DNA from: an uncultured Bacteroidales bacterium
Lineage (GTDB): Bacteria; Bacteroidota; Bacteroidia; Bacteroidales; Muribaculaceae
Direction: 5' to 3'
DNA: 6,069 bases
Assembly: GCA_900554715.1 (NCBI GenBank)
Contig: USIN01000117.1
Coordinates: 1-6,069 of the forward strand
Shown: one piece after another, positions 5,976 to 6,069 of the stretch
Numbering within the stretch: position 1 is the stretch's first letter
Layout of the letters: each line of letters opens with the position of its first letter
Position numbers and translations under genes: made by a program
Notes under the pieces: generated by a model
Database searches by the model: none
The model's input: the letters and a program-made list of their open reading frames with translations, nothing else
Told to the model about the DNA's origin: nothing

Positions 5976-6068
5976 TCAGTTTTTATTATTAGATTGAGTA
6001 TTTATGTCAGCGTCATCACAGAGTCTGATGATGTCGATATCGTTGAGTCTTATTGTGCCGGCATAGTC
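5976..6068 (-). CDS. Probable C-terminal end of an unidentified gene upstream of ridA
   Basis: On the - strand one frame stays open from the right edge for 30 codons and stops at TGA 5976-5978, only 4 bases before the ridA ATG. It reads TIRLNDIDIIRLCDDADI, then a polar Asn/Gln-rich end. The other two - strand frames contain early stops. Use of ATC, CTC and GAC codons resembles the neighbouring genes, but the last ten codons are AT-rich and could instead be ridA leader. I do not recognise the protein, and the piece is too short to assign a function. Confidence 0.4.
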   Translation of the reverse strand, partial: DYAGTIRLNDIDIIRLCDDADINTQSNNKN

Positions 6069-6069
6069 A

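Noticed and set aside
1..6069. CRISPR array, toxin-antitoxin pair, phage genes, insertion sequence, tRNA or retron
   Set aside because: I saw no spaced direct repeats, no transposase or integrase motifs, no tRNA-like cloverleaf and no small gene pairs; all long frames are explained by known metabolic or transport families.

Overview
The window reads as two unrelated pieces of gut-bacterial DNA joined near position 313-322. About 95% of it (from roughly 313 to the end) looks like a Bacteroidales chromosome, possibly Muribaculaceae, though the family call is weak. The reasons are the closest-looking protein styles (GalE, GalK, flavin reductase, paired CHR proteins, FolC, RidA), A-rich leaders without clear Shine-Dalgarno sequences, and two TAnnTTTG-type -7 elements typical of Bacteroidetes promoters. 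The first ~310 bases instead encode the end of a threonine/serine exporter subunit of the two-gene type, with wording (MLLIPGIMLTNSIRDIL) that I associate with Clostridia/Firmicutes.

Layout. 3-311 (+): C-terminal end of a ThrE_1/YjjP-like membrane protein, followed by the ATGA-overlapping start of its partner, which is cut off after about five codons. 313-699 (-): a flavin reductase whose last third is missing because it runs into the join. 700-777: a short spacer with an imperfect hairpin behind galE and a small inverted repeat. 778-1803 (-) galE and 1848-2987 (-) galK form a Leloir-pathway operon read galK to galE. 2988-3137: a divergent, AT-rich control region with a good Bacteroidetes promoter for galK and a weaker one for the + strand genes. 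3138-3722, 3729-4301 and 4308-5588 (+): two short-chain CHR (chromate-transporter family) subunits and folC, each separated by only 6 bp. 5591-5971 (-): ridA, convergent with folC across 2 bp. 5976-6068 (-): probably the C-terminal end of another gene just upstream of ridA.

How they work together. GalK phosphorylates galactose and GalE interconverts UDP-galactose and UDP-glucose; galT and galM are not in the window. The two CHR proteins probably form one transporter from complementary halves. FolC (folate synthesis and polyglutamylation) and RidA (removal of reactive enamines) are housekeeping proteins. No stretch longer than about 160 bases lacks a gene. I found no CRISPR array, tRNA, rRNA, insertion sequence or phage gene, and no credible new defence or mobile system. 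The strongest oddity is the join at the left end, for which a metagenome assembly chimera is the simplest explanation.
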